From positions 1,612,001 to 1,676,000 of the forward strand of contig CP119316.1 in the NCBI GenBank assembly GCA_029202985.1: DNA of 64,000 nucleotides, written 5' to 3'. Origin of the DNA: Candidatus Andeanibacterium colombiense (GTDB lineage: Bacteria; Pseudomonadota; Alphaproteobacteria; Sphingomonadales; Sphingomonadaceae). Both the position numbers and the translations under genes were made by a program. This document shows, piece by piece, positions 9,098 through 20,690 of the stretch; position 1 is the stretch's first letter, and the number at the start of each line of letters is the position of its first letter. A model generated the notes under the pieces. The model ran no database searches. It was given only the letters and a program-made list of their open reading frames with translations, and was not told the origin of the DNA.

Positions 9098-9330
9098 CGC
9101 CGGGCACCATGCAACAGGACGCGGGATATTCCTACCGCCGCGTGAACGCGGCATCTCACCATTTTCCTACAGCTCGCAAAACTGCTAGGGGCGCACCATG
9201 TTCGCCGTCATCGAAGCTGCCACATCCCGAACCTGTCGCAGCCTTGCCGTCGCGCCTCTATGGAAATGCAAATGACCCGCTCCCCGTATGTGTTTCATCA
9301 ACTAACGCGCCTCGCCATCGGGTTCCGCCG

Positions 9331-10470
9331 ATGAGCAGCGTTCGTCCCTGGCGCAATATCGCGCGCCGCGAGAGCCGCCAGATCATGGTCGGCAAGGTCC
9401 CGGTCGGGGGCGGTGCGCCAATCACCGTCCAGACCATGACCAACACCCTCACTTCCGACGCGAAGGCGACGATCGAGCAGATCCGCCGCTGCGAGGATGC
9501 GGGCGCGGACATCATCCGGGTCTCGTGCCCCGATGTCGAAAGCACCGCGGCGATGCCGCAGATCGTGCGCGGATCGAATATCCCGATCGTCGCCGACATC
9601 CATTTCCACTACAAGCGCGCGCTCGAAGCGGCCGATGCCGGCGCTGCCTGCCTGCGGATCAACCCGGGCAATATCGGCAGCAGCGAACGCGTCGCCGAAG
9701 TGGTCCGCGCGGCCAAGGCCAATGGCTGCTCGATCCGCATCGGGGTCAATGCCGGGAGCCTCGAGAAGGATCTGCTGGAGAAATACGGCGAGCCCTGCCC
9801 CGAGGCGCTTGTCGAAAGCGCGCTCGACCATATCAAGCTGCTGCAGGACCACGACTTCCACGAATACAAGGTCGCGGTGAAGGCGAGCGACGTGTTCCTC
9901 GCGGTCGCCGCCTATATGCAATTGGCCGACGCGGTCGATTGTCCGCTGCACCTCGGCATCACCGAGGCCGGCGGGCTGATCGGCGGAACGGTCAAAAGCT
10001 CGATCGGCATGGGCAATCTGTTGTGGGCCGGGATCGGTGACACGATCCGCGTCTCGCTCTCGGCCGAGCCCGAGGAAGAAGTCCGCGTCGGCTATGAGAT
10101 GCTCAAGAGCCTCGGCCTCAGGACCCGCGGTGTGCGGGTGGTTTCCTGCCCGAGCTGCGCGCGCCAGGGCTTCGACGTGATCCGCACGGTCCAGGCGTTG
10201 GAACAGCGGCTGCAGCACATCAAGACCCCGATGAGCGTCTCGGTGCTGGGCTGCGTGGTCAACGGGCCGGGCGAAGCGCGCGAGACCGACATCGGCATCA
10301 CCGGCGGCGGCGCCGGCAAGCACATGGTGTTCCTTTCGGGCGTGACCGACCACCATGTGAACGACGAGGCCATGCTCGATCACATCGTGTCGCTGGTCGA
10401 GGCCAAGGCGGCCGAGATCGACGCCGGCGCTTCGGTCAGCATGGATACGCTGCACGGGAAGGCCGCGTGA
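9331..10470 (+). CDS. ispG: 4-hydroxy-3-methylbut-2-enyl diphosphate synthase (flavodoxin-type)
   Basis: 379 residues, typical for the two-domain bacterial IspG/GcpE. The TIM-barrel N-domain begins SRQIMVGKVPVGGGAP. The C-domain carries the [4Fe-4S] ligands: VSCPSCARQG (Cys at about 273 and 276) and LGCVVNGPGE (Cys at about 308). The enzyme reductively dehydrates MEcPP to HMBPP in the MEP isoprenoid pathway in the cytosol. ATG 9331 gives the standard N-terminus; the longer upstream frame is non-conserved. It heads an operon: the stop overlaps the GTG of the next gene. Confidence 0.96.
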   Translation: MSSVRPWRNIARRESRQIMVGKVPVGGGAPITVQTMTNTLTSDAKATIEQIRRCEDAGADIIRVSCPDVESTAAMPQIVRGSNIPIVADIHFHYKRALEAADAGAACLRINPGNIGSSERVAEVVRAAKANGCSIRIGVNAGSLEKDLLEKYGEPCPEALVESALDHIKLLQDHDFHEYKVAVKASDVFLAVAAYMQLADAVDCPLHLGITEAGGLIGGTVKSSIGMGNLLWAGIGDTIRVSLSAEPEEEVRVGYEMLKSLGLRTRGVRVVSCPSCARQGFDVIRTVQALEQRLQHIKTPMSVSVLGCVVNGPGEARETDIGITGGGAGKHMVFLSGVTDHHVNDEAMLDHIVSLVEAKAAEIDAGASVSMDTLHGKAA

Positions 10471-11102
10471 TCCGCCAGCTCCGGCCGCTTGGCCTGGCGC
10501 TCGCGCTGGCGGCAGGTGTCGCCTTCGCCGCCCCCGCGCTCGCGGAGGCGGAGGGCTTCAACAAACCCGGCTTCGAGGCGGCGCTGGCGGCCGCCAAGGC
10601 CCATGAGGCCGATGTCGATTTCGCCTGGCTGCGGCATCAGAATCTGCTGCGGCTGGATTATGCGATCCCCGACTGGGACAAGGCGGACGAGGCGTTCGGC
10701 GAAATCGACACCCGGCCGCAAAAGGCGCTGGACCTCGCGCGCGAGCAACTCGCGCTCAACTATTTCGATCTCTTCGCCCATGTCGTGTCCGAACAGTCGC
10801 TGACCAAGCTCGGCCAGACCGAGGCGGCCAAGGCCGAACATGCCACGGTGGTCGCGCTGCTCGCCTCGATCGTCGGCGGCAAGGACGGGCTCAGCGCCGA
10901 ACACGCGTTCACCGTGGTCTCGATCAGTGAGGAATATCAGACGCTCGCGCTGATCGGGCTCGACGTGAAGAACCAGGCCTTCGCCAACACCGACGACGGC
11001 CACGCCTATGACGTGCTCGAGGCGAGCGATCCGGACACCGGCGAGACGCACAAGATCTGGTTCGGGATCGATGCCTTCTTCAGCAAGGAGCTTGCCCAGT
11101 GA
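10467..11102 (+). CDS. secreted protein, possibly DUF4919-like
   Basis: 211 residues starting at GTG 10467 (GTGA overlap with ispG). There is a clear signal peptide: RR-positive start, hydrophobic residues 8-22, and APALAEA as cleavage region. The mature part is mostly helical and ends in YDVLEASDPDTGETHKIWF, then FGIDAFFSK. This fits my recollection of DUF4919, where a helical N-part is followed by a small beta element reading D-V-x-x-x-x-x-x-G-x-x-x-x-x-F. The function is unknown, and the link to ispG is only positional. Confidence 0.65.
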   Translation: MIRQLRPLGLALALAAGVAFAAPALAEAEGFNKPGFEAALAAAKAHEADVDFAWLRHQNLLRLDYAIPDWDKADEAFGEIDTRPQKALDLAREQLALNYFDLFAHVVSEQSLTKLGQTEAAKAEHATVVALLASIVGGKDGLSAEHAFTVVSISEEYQTLALIGLDVKNQAFANTDDGHAYDVLEASDPDTGETHKIWFGIDAFFSKELAQ

Positions 11103-11404
11103 CGAAAATCCCGGCCAAGGCCGATGAAGCCGGCGCAAGCAGCGCGAAACCGGCCAAAGCCTCGCTCTCGCGCAAGGGCGTCGCGACCGGCGCCTCGGCG
11201 GTCGGCGCCTCGGCCACTGGCACTTCGGCGCTCGGGTCCGGCATTATCGGCGCGGCGGCGCTTGGCGCTTTCGCCCTCGGCGCCATCGCGATCGGCGCGC
11301 TCGCGATCGGCCGGCTGCGGATCGGCAAGGCCCGCATCCGCAGGCTGCGGATCGACGAGCTTGAGATCGGCCGGATCGTGCAGATCGGTGAGCCGAAGGA
11401 GTGA
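11099..11404 (+). CDS. pentad-repeat protein of unknown function
   Basis: 101 residues from GTG 11099 (GTGA overlap upstream); its stop overlaps the next GTG. After a Lys/Ala-rich head the chain runs in strict five-residue units, G-x-x-x-(V/I/L): GASAV, GASAT, GTSAL, GSGII, GAAAL, GAFAL, GAIAI, GALAI, GRLRI, GKARI, RRLRI, DELEI. Roughly twelve units occur without interruption, changing from small apolar to charged. This periodicity resembles pentapeptide-repeat beta-helices but lacks the A(D/N)LXX consensus. It could alternatively be a membrane-associated hairpin. No function can be assigned. Confidence 0.7.
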   Translation: MTKIPAKADEAGASSAKPAKASLSRKGVATGASAVGASATGTSALGSGIIGAAALGAFALGAIAIGALAIGRLRIGKARIRRLRIDELEIGRIVQIGEPKE

Positions 11405-11886
11405 GCATTGCCATCCGGGCCGCCGCCCCCGCCGATCTCCCGCTGATCGCAGCGCTGATCCGCGAGCTGGCCGAATACGAAAAACTCGCCCACGATGTGC
11501 GCTTCGACGAGGCTGTGCTGGGCGCGAAACTGTTCGGTCCGCGCCCCTATGCCGAAGTGCTGATCGGCGAGGCCGATGGTGCCGCGCTCGGCTTCGCGCT
11601 GTTCTTTCACAGCTTCTCGACCTTCGAAGGGCGCCCCGGGATCTATCTCGAGGATCTGTTCGTGCGGCCCGAAGCGCGCGGCAAGGGGCTGGGCAAGGCG
11701 CTGCTGGCCGAACTGGCGCGGCTGGCGGTGGAGCGGGACTGCGCGCGGCTCGAATGGTCGGTGCTCGACTGGAACGAACCGTCGATCGGCTTCTACAAGA
11801 GCCTCGGCGCCGCGGCGATGGACCAGTGGATCGGGATGCGGGTCGATGGCGATGCGCTCACCGCACTGGCAGGCGCGACCGGCTGA
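11401..11886 (+). CDS. GNAT N-acetyltransferase, SSAT2/diamine acetyltransferase-like
   Basis: 161 residues from GTG 11401, overlapping the stop of the pentad-repeat gene (GTGA). The sequence begins IRAAAPADLPLIAALIRELA, the usual SSAT-type start. It has FSTFEGRPGIYLEDLFV (motif C/D strand) and the CoA-binding loop RGKGLGKAL at about residues 91-99. The C-terminal WNEPSIGFYKSLGA is typical of polyamine or thialysine acetyltransferases. Polyamine acetylation is a family-level inference. Last gene of the ispG operon. Confidence 0.85.
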   Translation: MSIAIRAAAPADLPLIAALIRELAEYEKLAHDVRFDEAVLGAKLFGPRPYAEVLIGEADGAALGFALFFHSFSTFEGRPGIYLEDLFVRPEARGKGLGKALLAELARLAVERDCARLEWSVLDWNEPSIGFYKSLGAAAMDQWIGMRVDGDALTALAGATG

Positions 11887-11955
11887 TCCCTCTCGACAAG
11901 CGCCGCGCAATGCCGTTCAGTTCCCTTACACGGTCGCGGACCCATATAAGGGGGC

Positions 11956-12666
11956 ATGGGAATAGTGTTTGATCGCAGGAAACTGCTGAAGGCCGGCGGC
12001 GCTGCACTGGCGGCCACTGCGCTGCCGGGCAGAGTGTTCGCGCAGGCCTCGCCGCTCACCGAGCGCGACCGCAAGGTGCTCGAGATCGCGCAGCGCGAAG
12101 TCGAGCGCGCGGGCAAGGTGCTGTGGCGCAGGGACATCGCCGGAATCGCCGATTTCAGCACCCATTCGTCGTTCCCGCGGTTCCATTTCGCCAATCTCGA
12201 ACAGGGTTCGGTGCGCAGCTTCCTGGTCGCGCACGGCTCGGGTTCGGACCCGCAACACACCGGTTTCCTGCAGTGGTTCTCGAACGAGCCGGGTTCCAAC
12301 TCGACCAGCCGCGGGGCCTATGTCACCTGGGAATGGTATAACGGCAAATACGGCGTCTCGATCCGCCTCGGCGGGCTCGATGCCGACAATTCCAACACGC
12401 TCGAACGCGCGATCGTGGCGCATCCGGCGGCCTATGCGACGCAGGATCACGTCGCCCGGTGGGGCAAGCTCGGCCGTTCGAACGGCTGCTTCGCGATGGG
12501 CCCGGACGATTTCAACGAAGCGCTGTGGCACCTCTCGGGCGGACGGCTGCTGTTCGCCGACAAGCTCGGCCTGGGCCCAGAATATGTCCCCCCGGTTGCG
12601 CCCGCGCCGGTGCCGGGAGGAACCGAGCTCGAAGAAAACGCGCCGGCAGCGCCGGTCCAGAGCTGA
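11956..12666 (+). CDS. murein L,D-transpeptidase catalytic-domain family protein, Tat-exported
   Basis: 236 residues. The N-terminus FDRRKLLKAGGAALAATALPG is a twin-arginine-type signal, with cleavage near VFAQ-AS. The domain is that of the YkuD-related 'L,D-transpeptidase catalytic domain family 2': a His-containing strand (VAHGSG, residues 91-96) and the active-site motif GRSNGCFA (173-180), with Cys178 as nucleophile. A short Pro-rich tail follows. Such enzymes act on periplasmic peptidoglycan; whether it crosslinks or attaches proteins is unknown. It is convergent with a second L,D-transpeptidase. Confidence 0.85.
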   Translation: MGIVFDRRKLLKAGGAALAATALPGRVFAQASPLTERDRKVLEIAQREVERAGKVLWRRDIAGIADFSTHSSFPRFHFANLEQGSVRSFLVAHGSGSDPQHTGFLQWFSNEPGSNSTSRGAYVTWEWYNGKYGVSIRLGGLDADNSNTLERAIVAHPAAYATQDHVARWGKLGRSNGCFAMGPDDFNEALWHLSGGRLLFADKLGLGPEYVPPVAPAPVPGGTELEENAPAAPVQS

Positions 12667-12686
12667 GCCCCCGCGCGGGCGGGGCT
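12666..12686. terminator. GC-rich inverted repeat between convergent genes
   Basis: AGCCCC and GGGGCT arms flank a short CG-rich core between the two convergent L,D-transpeptidase genes. There is no T tract, so function as a bidirectional terminator is only plausible. Confidence 0.35.
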
Positions 12687-12694
12687 AAGAAGAT

Positions 12695-14038
12695 TCAGGA
12701 ATTCTGGAGATCGTCGATGATCTCGATGACCTTCTCGCTCGTCTTGCGCGCGCGGTTGGCGACGCGGGGCGCGTCGAAGCTCGCCAGCACCGGCGCATCG
12801 CGGCCGTAGATATCGTTATAGGTCCTGAGCTCGCCGTTGATGTCGCGGCCCATCGTGAAATAGGTGATGTAGACCGGGAAGGTCTTCTTGAGGCCGACTC
12901 GGGTGTATTTGCCCGAATTCGAGATCGCGACCGCCTCGTCCTTGTCCGCTCCCTTGCCGATGATCGACATGGTGATCGCTAGCTCAAGCGCCCGCTCGGT
13001 CCGCACGCAGCCATGGCTGAGCGCGCGCATGTCGGAATTGAACAGCCCGCGCGACGGCGTGTCGTGGAGGAAGATCGCATGCTCGTTCGGCATGTCGAGC
13101 TTCATCATCCCGAGCGAGTTGCCCGGACCAGGCTGCTGGACCACGGTGATCGTGCCGTTGGCGCTCTTGGTGCCCCTGTAGCCGGCCGCCTTGGCCCAGG
13201 ACGGATTGCCGATCACCTTCGCGCCGAGGCCTTCGCCCTTCACGATCGATTGCGGCACGGTCCAGGTCGGGTTGAAAATCACGCCCTCGACGATCTCGGC
13301 CAGCTGCGGGGTCGCGGTCTTGCCCGGTTTGCCGACGATGGTCTTGTAGGTGCGGATGATCTTGTCGTTGACCGTCAGGCGCAGCTGGAATTCGGGCACA
13401 TTGGTCAGCAGATACTGGTCGCCGAGATCGTGGGCGAGCCAGCGCCAGCGGTCCATGTTGGCCTGGATCATCGCGATGCGCTTCTTGTTGGTCGCCGGCG
13501 TCTTGGCGAGCGCATCCTTGAGCAGCGCGTAATCGGGATTGGTCGGCGCGAGCTTCGCGACCACGCCGGCGACATTGTGCGCGGCCAGCGCATCGGCCAT
13601 CACCCGGGCGGTCGGCAGGGCATCGGCGTCGGGATCGACCACGAACCACTGCTTGCGCGCCTCCATCGGCGTGCGCCCGTCGCGCAGATCCTCGATCAGC
13701 CAGCCAAACACGCGATCCGCGGTCGCGTCGAGTTCGGGACCTTCGCCGCCAAGGAGCGCAGCCGAGAGCGCCGGAATGTCGTAATCGCCGGGCTCCAGCC
13801 CTTCCGAAGCGATACCCCGGACCAGCGTGAGCAACTGGCGCGCATCGCTGGCGAGCCACACATTCGGGCCTTGAGGCATAGTCGCGACCGCTTCGGGGGC
13901 GACCGGCATCGGATTGACCACGGGCTGAGCCGCCTGGACAGGGGCCGGCAACAGCGATTCCGGCGCGGCAAAGGCCGCCGCTGGCAAGGCCAGAGCGGTC
14001 ATCCCGAGAAGAGCGGCAGTTCGCAGTGAAATACGCAT
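12695..14038 (-). CDS. L,D-transpeptidase, YcbB/LdtD-like
   Basis: 447 residues with a Sec signal peptide (residues 1-25, cleavage near AFA-AP). A helical scaffold domain follows, with MDRWRWLAHDLGDQYLLTNV at about residues 195-214, diagnostic of YcbB-type enzymes. The YkuD catalytic domain has the HDTPS strand (325-329) and the active-site SHGCVR at 341-346 (Cys344). It makes 3-3 meso-DAP crosslinks in periplasmic peptidoglycan and gives beta-lactam-insensitive crosslinking in other species. An N-terminal peptidoglycan-binding segment lies at about residues 60-130. Monocistronic; divergent from the DMT gene. Confidence 0.9.
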   Translation of the reverse strand: MRISLRTAALLGMTALALPAAAFAAPESLLPAPVQAAQPVVNPMPVAPEAVATMPQGPNVWLASDARQLLTLVRGIASEGLEPGDYDIPALSAALLGGEGPELDATADRVFGWLIEDLRDGRTPMEARKQWFVVDPDADALPTARVMADALAAHNVAGVVAKLAPTNPDYALLKDALAKTPATNKKRIAMIQANMDRWRWLAHDLGDQYLLTNVPEFQLRLTVNDKIIRTYKTIVGKPGKTATPQLAEIVEGVIFNPTWTVPQSIVKGEGLGAKVIGNPSWAKAAGYRGTKSANGTITVVQQPGPGNSLGMMKLDMPNEHAIFLHDTPSRGLFNSDMRALSHGCVRTERALELAITMSIIGKGADKDEAVAISNSGKYTRVGLKKTFPVYITYFTMGRDINGELRTYNDIYGRDAPVLASFDAPRVANRARKTSEKVIEIIDDLQNS

Positions 14039-14184
14039 TGTGAACCGAGCCCCGCCTCTACGCTAAATGGTGTCTCCACCGATAAGTGGTCTCGCCGATA
14101 TGGCACCGCTTGTATTGCACACAAGTTTCGAACGAAAGCTCTGTCTGCACGCTGAACCGGGTGACGGGCGGTTTATACACTCCT

Positions 14185-15087
14185 ATGCGGATTGCCATGA
14201 AGCCCGCCGCCTCCATGATGCCTTTCGTCGCGATAATTGCCGGGATCGCGGTCTATTCGGCGATGGACACGTCGATGAAGTTCGCCTCGCTCGCGGTCGG
14301 GGCCTTCAGCGCGACATTCTGGCGCAGCGTTGTCGGCTGCGTACTGGTGGTGCCGCTGTGGCTGCGCGAAGGCGCGCGCCTGCCGCAAGGCGTGCTGCTG
14401 AGGCTGCATATCATCCGGGGGGTGGTGACCGCGGGTGTCGCGACCAGCTTCTTCTACGGCCTGGTCCGCCTGCGGCTGGCCGAAGCGATCGCGATCACGT
14501 TCATCGCCCCGCTGATCGCGTTGTTCCTCGCGGCGGTGGTGCTGGGCGAGAAGATCGGCCGCGCGGCGATCGGCGCCTCGCTGCTCGGCCTGGTCGGCGT
14601 GCTGGTGATCGCCCTCGCCCGCGCGGGTGAAGCAAATGCCCATCCCCAAGCGGCGCTGGGGGTCGCGGCGGTGCTGTTCTCCGCCGCGCTCTATGCGTGG
14701 AATTTGATCCTCCAGCGCCAGCAGGCATTGCTGGCCAAGCCCGCCGAGGTCGCGGTGTTCCAGAACGGCATCACCACGCTGACACTCGCGGTGGCCGCGC
14801 CGTGGCTGCTGGTGCTGCCGCACGGGGGCGAATGGTTCAGCATCGGCGTGAGTTCGGTACTGCAGGTCGCGGCGCTGATGCTTGCGAGCTGGGCCTATGG
14901 CCGCGCCGAAGCGCAGGCACTGGTGCCGTTCGAATATACCGCGTTCCTGTGGGCCGTGCTGCTGGGCTGGATCGCATTCCACGAAACGGTCGAGCTGCCG
15001 ACCATTGCCGGCGCGGTGCTGATCGTCGCCGGCTGCTTGCTCGCCGCGCCGAAACGCGCCGAGCATATCGAGCAGACCGCGCTTTAA
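14185..15087 (+). CDS. DMT superfamily (EamA) transporter
   Basis: 300 residues from ATG 14185. Ten hydrophobic segments form two EamA repeats, each starting with an A-x-x-W/S-x-x-F motif (first repeat: IAVYSAMDTSMKFASLAVG). Earlier in-frame ATGs would add about 33 residues without hydrophobic or conserved character. DMT proteins export metabolites or amino acids; the substrate cannot be read from sequence. The stop codon overlaps by three bases the stop of the small minus-strand gene at 15084. Confidence 0.85.
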   Translation: MRIAMKPAASMMPFVAIIAGIAVYSAMDTSMKFASLAVGAFSATFWRSVVGCVLVVPLWLREGARLPQGVLLRLHIIRGVVTAGVATSFFYGLVRLRLAEAIAITFIAPLIALFLAAVVLGEKIGRAAIGASLLGLVGVLVIALARAGEANAHPQAALGVAAVLFSAALYAWNLILQRQQALLAKPAEVAVFQNGITTLTLAVAAPWLLVLPHGGEWFSIGVSSVLQVAALMLASWAYGRAEAQALVPFEYTAFLWAVLLGWIAFHETVELPTIAGAVLIVAGCLLAAPKRAEHIEQTAL

Positions 15088-15260
15088 GGCTTGTCGGTCT
15101 TGGGCGGCGGCTTGCCGGTTTCGGCGGCTTCGTCGCGGTGAAACAGGTCGAGCCCGAACCCGATCAGCGCCCCGGCGATCGCGGCCACGACCAGCGCCGC
15201 CGCCATTGGCAGCACGCGCAGCGGATCGCTGGTGCGAGCGGGAGGGCCGAATCCGTCCAT
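15084..15260 (-). CDS. 58-residue single-span membrane protein
   Basis: Reading the minus strand from ATG 15260 gives 58 codons and a TAA at 15086-15084. One membrane helix spans about residues 17-40 (VLPMAAALVVAAIAGALIGF). It follows a short polar head and precedes a charged Pro/Lys-rich tail (ETGKPPPKTDKP). The gene is convergent with the DMT gene and divergent from acnA, 156 bp away. A real gene is supported by a balanced membrane-protein profile filling the whole gap. The function is unknown. Confidence 0.65.
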   Translation of the reverse strand: MDGFGPPARTSDPLRVLPMAAALVVAAIAGALIGFGLDLFHRDEAAETGKPPPKTDKP

Positions 15261-15416
15261 AGCAGCCCTGATAGGCCCGGCGGAGCCACGTGCAAGGGCC
15301 GTTTTCTCGGCTCCCGGCCCTTGACGATACAGCGCAAAACGCGCAGGGCGCGGGCGACTTTCCGGGCCTTCGCAGATGCAGCGCGGGCAATGCTAGAATA
15401 AGGACAGCGCATCACG

Positions 15417-18092
<2,676 letters not shown>

Positions 18093-18142
18093 CCCGCCGC
18101 CGCGTCTTCAGCTTCTCCATCTGACCTGCTACGGGCGCGGCC

Positions 18143-20002
18143 ATGCTGACCATCAACGGTATCACCGTGCGCCTTGGCGGGCGCACCATTCTCGACCGCG
18201 CGAGCGGAACGATTCCTCCCGGCAGCCGGGTCGGCCTGATCGGCCGCAACGGCGCGGGCAAGTCCACGCTGATGAAGGTGATGATCGGCGAGCTCGACCC
18301 GGACGAGGGCGAGATCGAGATGCCACGCCGCACGCGGCTGGGCTATATCGCGCAGGAAGCGCCGAACGGTTCGATCACGCCCGAACAGGCCGTGCTCGCG
18401 GCCGATGTTGAGCGCGCGCAGCTGCTCGAGGAATCCGAGACCTGCACCGAGCCGCACCGGCTCGGCGACATCCATGACCGGCTGCTGGCGATCGACGCCT
18501 ATAGCGCGCCTTCGCGCGCCGCGCGGATCCTCACCGGGCTCGGTTTCGACGAGGAGATGCAGTGCCGCCCGCTCGACAGCTTTTCGGGCGGCTGGAAGAT
18601 GCGCGTGGCGCTGGCCGCGCTGCTGTTCTCGCAGCCCGACGTGCTGCTGCTCGACGAACCCTCGAACCACCTCGATCTGGAAGCGACCTTGTGGCTCGAG
18701 AACTTCCTCAAGAGCTATCCGGCGACGCTGATCGTTATCAGCCACGAGCGCGACCTGCTCAACAATGTCGTCGACCACATCATGCATCTGCAGGGCGGCA
18801 AGCTGGCGCTCTATCCGGGCGGCTATGACAGCTTCGAGCGCCAGCGCGCCGAACGCGCGGCGCAGCTCGCCGCGGCGAAGGCCTCGCAGGATGCGCAGCG
18901 CGCGCGGCTGCAGGATTACGTCGCGCGCAACAGCGCCCGCGCCTCGACCGCCAAGCAGGCCCAATCGCGCGCGAAGATGCTCGCCAAGATGCAGCCGATC
19001 GCCGCGCTGGCGGAGGATCCGTCGCTGAGCTTCGGCTTCCCCGATCCGGACGAACTGCGCCCGCCGCTGATCTCGCTCGACCTCGCCGCGGTCGGCTATA
19101 GCGATGTGCCGATCCTGCGCCGGCTGAACCTGCGGATCGATCCGGACGACCGGATCGCGCTGCTCGGCCGCAACGGCAACGGCAAGACCACCCTCGCCCG
19201 GCTGCTCGCCGCGCAGCTCGCGCCGATGGAAGGGTCGATGAACGCCTCGGGCAAGATGAAAGTCGGCTATTTCACCCAGTACCAGGTGGAAGAATTGGCG
19301 ACCGACGCGACTCCGCTGGAGCATATGACCCGCGCGATGAAGGGCGCGACCCCCAGCGCGGTGCGCGCGCAGCTCGGGCGGTTCGGCTTTTCCGGCAACC
19401 GCGCGACCAGCGACGTCAGCAAGCTTTCCGGCGGCGAGCGCGCGCGGCTGGCGCTGGCGCTGATCACCCGCGACGCACCGCATCTGCTGATCCTCGACGA
19501 GCCGACCAACCACCTCGACGTCGATGCGCGCGAAGCGCTGGTGCAGGCGCTCAATGAATATTCGGGCGCGGTTATATTGATCAGCCATGACCGCCACATG
19601 GTCGAACTGACCGCCGACCGGCTGGTGCTGGTCGATGGCGCGATGGCGAAAGAATATGCCGGCAGCATGGAGGATTACATCGACTTCGTGCTCGGGCGGA
19701 ACCAGCCGAAGGCGGCCGGCGCGAAAGGTGCCAAGCCCGCCGCCAAATCCTCGGGCAAGGCCCGGGCCGCGGCGAAGTTCCTCCAGTCGGAACTGACCAG
19801 CGCCGAAAAGTCGATTACGAAGCTGCAGGAACAAGGCAAGGCGCTCGACCGGGCGATGTACGAGCCCGCCAATGCCGCGCCTGAGCTTGCAAACAAGACG
19901 ATGACCGAACTGGTCGCCGAGCGGGCCAAGGTAACCGACAAGCTCGAAACGCTCGAGGCGCAGTGGCTTTCGCTTACCGAACGGCTCGACGAACTCGGCT
20001 AG
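18143..20002 (+). CDS. ABC-F family ATPase (YheS/Uup type)
   Basis: 619 residues with two ABC domains and no membrane segments. Domain 1 has GRNGAGKST (about residues 35-43), SGGWKMRVALA and LLLDEPSNHLD. Domain 2 has GRNGNGKTT, LSGGERARLALAL and LILDEPTNHLD. The linker is basic and helical, as in ABC-F ribosome-associated proteins, and a coiled-coil tail of about 90 residues follows. ABC-F proteins act at the ribosomal E site rather than as transporters. Its stop overlaps by three bases the stop of the convergent gst gene. Confidence 0.92.
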   Translation: MLTINGITVRLGGRTILDRASGTIPPGSRVGLIGRNGAGKSTLMKVMIGELDPDEGEIEMPRRTRLGYIAQEAPNGSITPEQAVLAADVERAQLLEESETCTEPHRLGDIHDRLLAIDAYSAPSRAARILTGLGFDEEMQCRPLDSFSGGWKMRVALAALLFSQPDVLLLDEPSNHLDLEATLWLENFLKSYPATLIVISHERDLLNNVVDHIMHLQGGKLALYPGGYDSFERQRAERAAQLAAAKASQDAQRARLQDYVARNSARASTAKQAQSRAKMLAKMQPIAALAEDPSLSFGFPDPDELRPPLISLDLAAVGYSDVPILRRLNLRIDPDDRIALLGRNGNGKTTLARLLAAQLAPMEGSMNASGKMKVGYFTQYQVEELATDATPLEHMTRAMKGATPSAVRAQLGRFGFSGNRATSDVSKLSGGERARLALALITRDAPHLLILDEPTNHLDVDAREALVQALNEYSGAVILISHDRHMVELTADRLVLVDGAMAKEYAGSMEDYIDFVLGRNQPKAAGAKGAKPAAKSSGKARAAAKFLQSELTSAEKSITKLQEQGKALDRAMYEPANAAPELANKTMTELVAERAKVTDKLETLEAQWLSLTERLDELG

Positions 20003-20679
20003 CGGGGCGCGAGGTCCTGCGGCAGCAGGTCCTTGCCGCTGCGTTCGGTCACCGCCGGAAGCGCCTCGAAGCGCGCTTCCCAATGGGCAAGCGCGGTGAG
20101 GCCGAGAGGAAATTCCAGCCCGGCCGCGCGGGCGAAACCAAGGCCGGCCCAGAGCGAGATGTCGGCCATCGAATAACGCTCCCCCGCTAGGAACGGGCTT
20201 TCGCGCAGCACGCTCTCGAACCACGGCAGATTGTCCATCGCCTGCGCGCCGCGGCGCTGGCCCCATTCCGTCCGGCCGGCCCATTCCGGCTGACGCCAGG
20301 GCTCCACCGCCGGCCCCAGGGCACGTATCGCATAATGGAAATAATCGTCGACCGGTTCGAGCAGCAGGATCTCCGCCCGCCGCTGCATCATATGAACCAG
20401 CCCCTTCTCGCGTGCGGTCTTGCCGGTGAGCACCGGATTATCGTCGAGATTGTCGAGGTATTCGGTGATCGCGGTGCATTCGGACAGCACCAGTCCGTCG
20501 TCCAGCACCAGCAACGGCGTCTTGCCGACCGGGTTCAGCGCAAGGAACCAGTCCGCCTTCTGCTCGGCCCTCACCAGGTCGATCGTCGCGAATTCGACCA
20601 GATGATCCAGCCCCTTTTCCGCCAGCACGATACGGATGCGCGCGGCGTTGGGCGTGCCTTGGCGGTCGTAAATCTTCAT
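19999..20679 (-). CDS. glutathione S-transferase family protein
   Basis: 226 residues. The N-terminal thioredoxin fold includes NPVGKTPLLVLDDGLVLSECTAI, which contains the cis-Pro and the Glu-Ser/Cys glutathione gamma-Glu-binding pair. The all-helical C-domain ends with a RYSMADISLWAGL N-capping box motif. Substrate unknown. It is divergent from a tetR gene across a 69-bp region containing two palindromic operator-like sites, which implies repression by the TetR regulator. Confidence 0.9.
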   Translation of the reverse strand: MKIYDRQGTPNAARIRIVLAEKGLDHLVEFATIDLVRAEQKADWFLALNPVGKTPLLVLDDGLVLSECTAITEYLDNLDDNPVLTGKTAREKGLVHMMQRRAEILLLEPVDDYFHYAIRALGPAVEPWRQPEWAGRTEWGQRRGAQAMDNLPWFESVLRESPFLAGERYSMADISLWAGLGFARAAGLEFPLGLTALAHWEARFEALPAVTERSGKDLLPQDLAPR

Positions 20680-20690
20680 CGGCGAATCTC

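Noticed and set aside
6344..9145. 933-codon open frame on the plus strand
   Set aside because: It lies opposite the CPA2 antiporter and CorA/ZntB genes, both with clear family motifs; the composition is that of a shadow frame.
9109..9330. Longer ispG start and small ORF in the leader
   Set aside because: The upstream frame has no conserved residues and the canonical IspG N-terminus begins at 9331.
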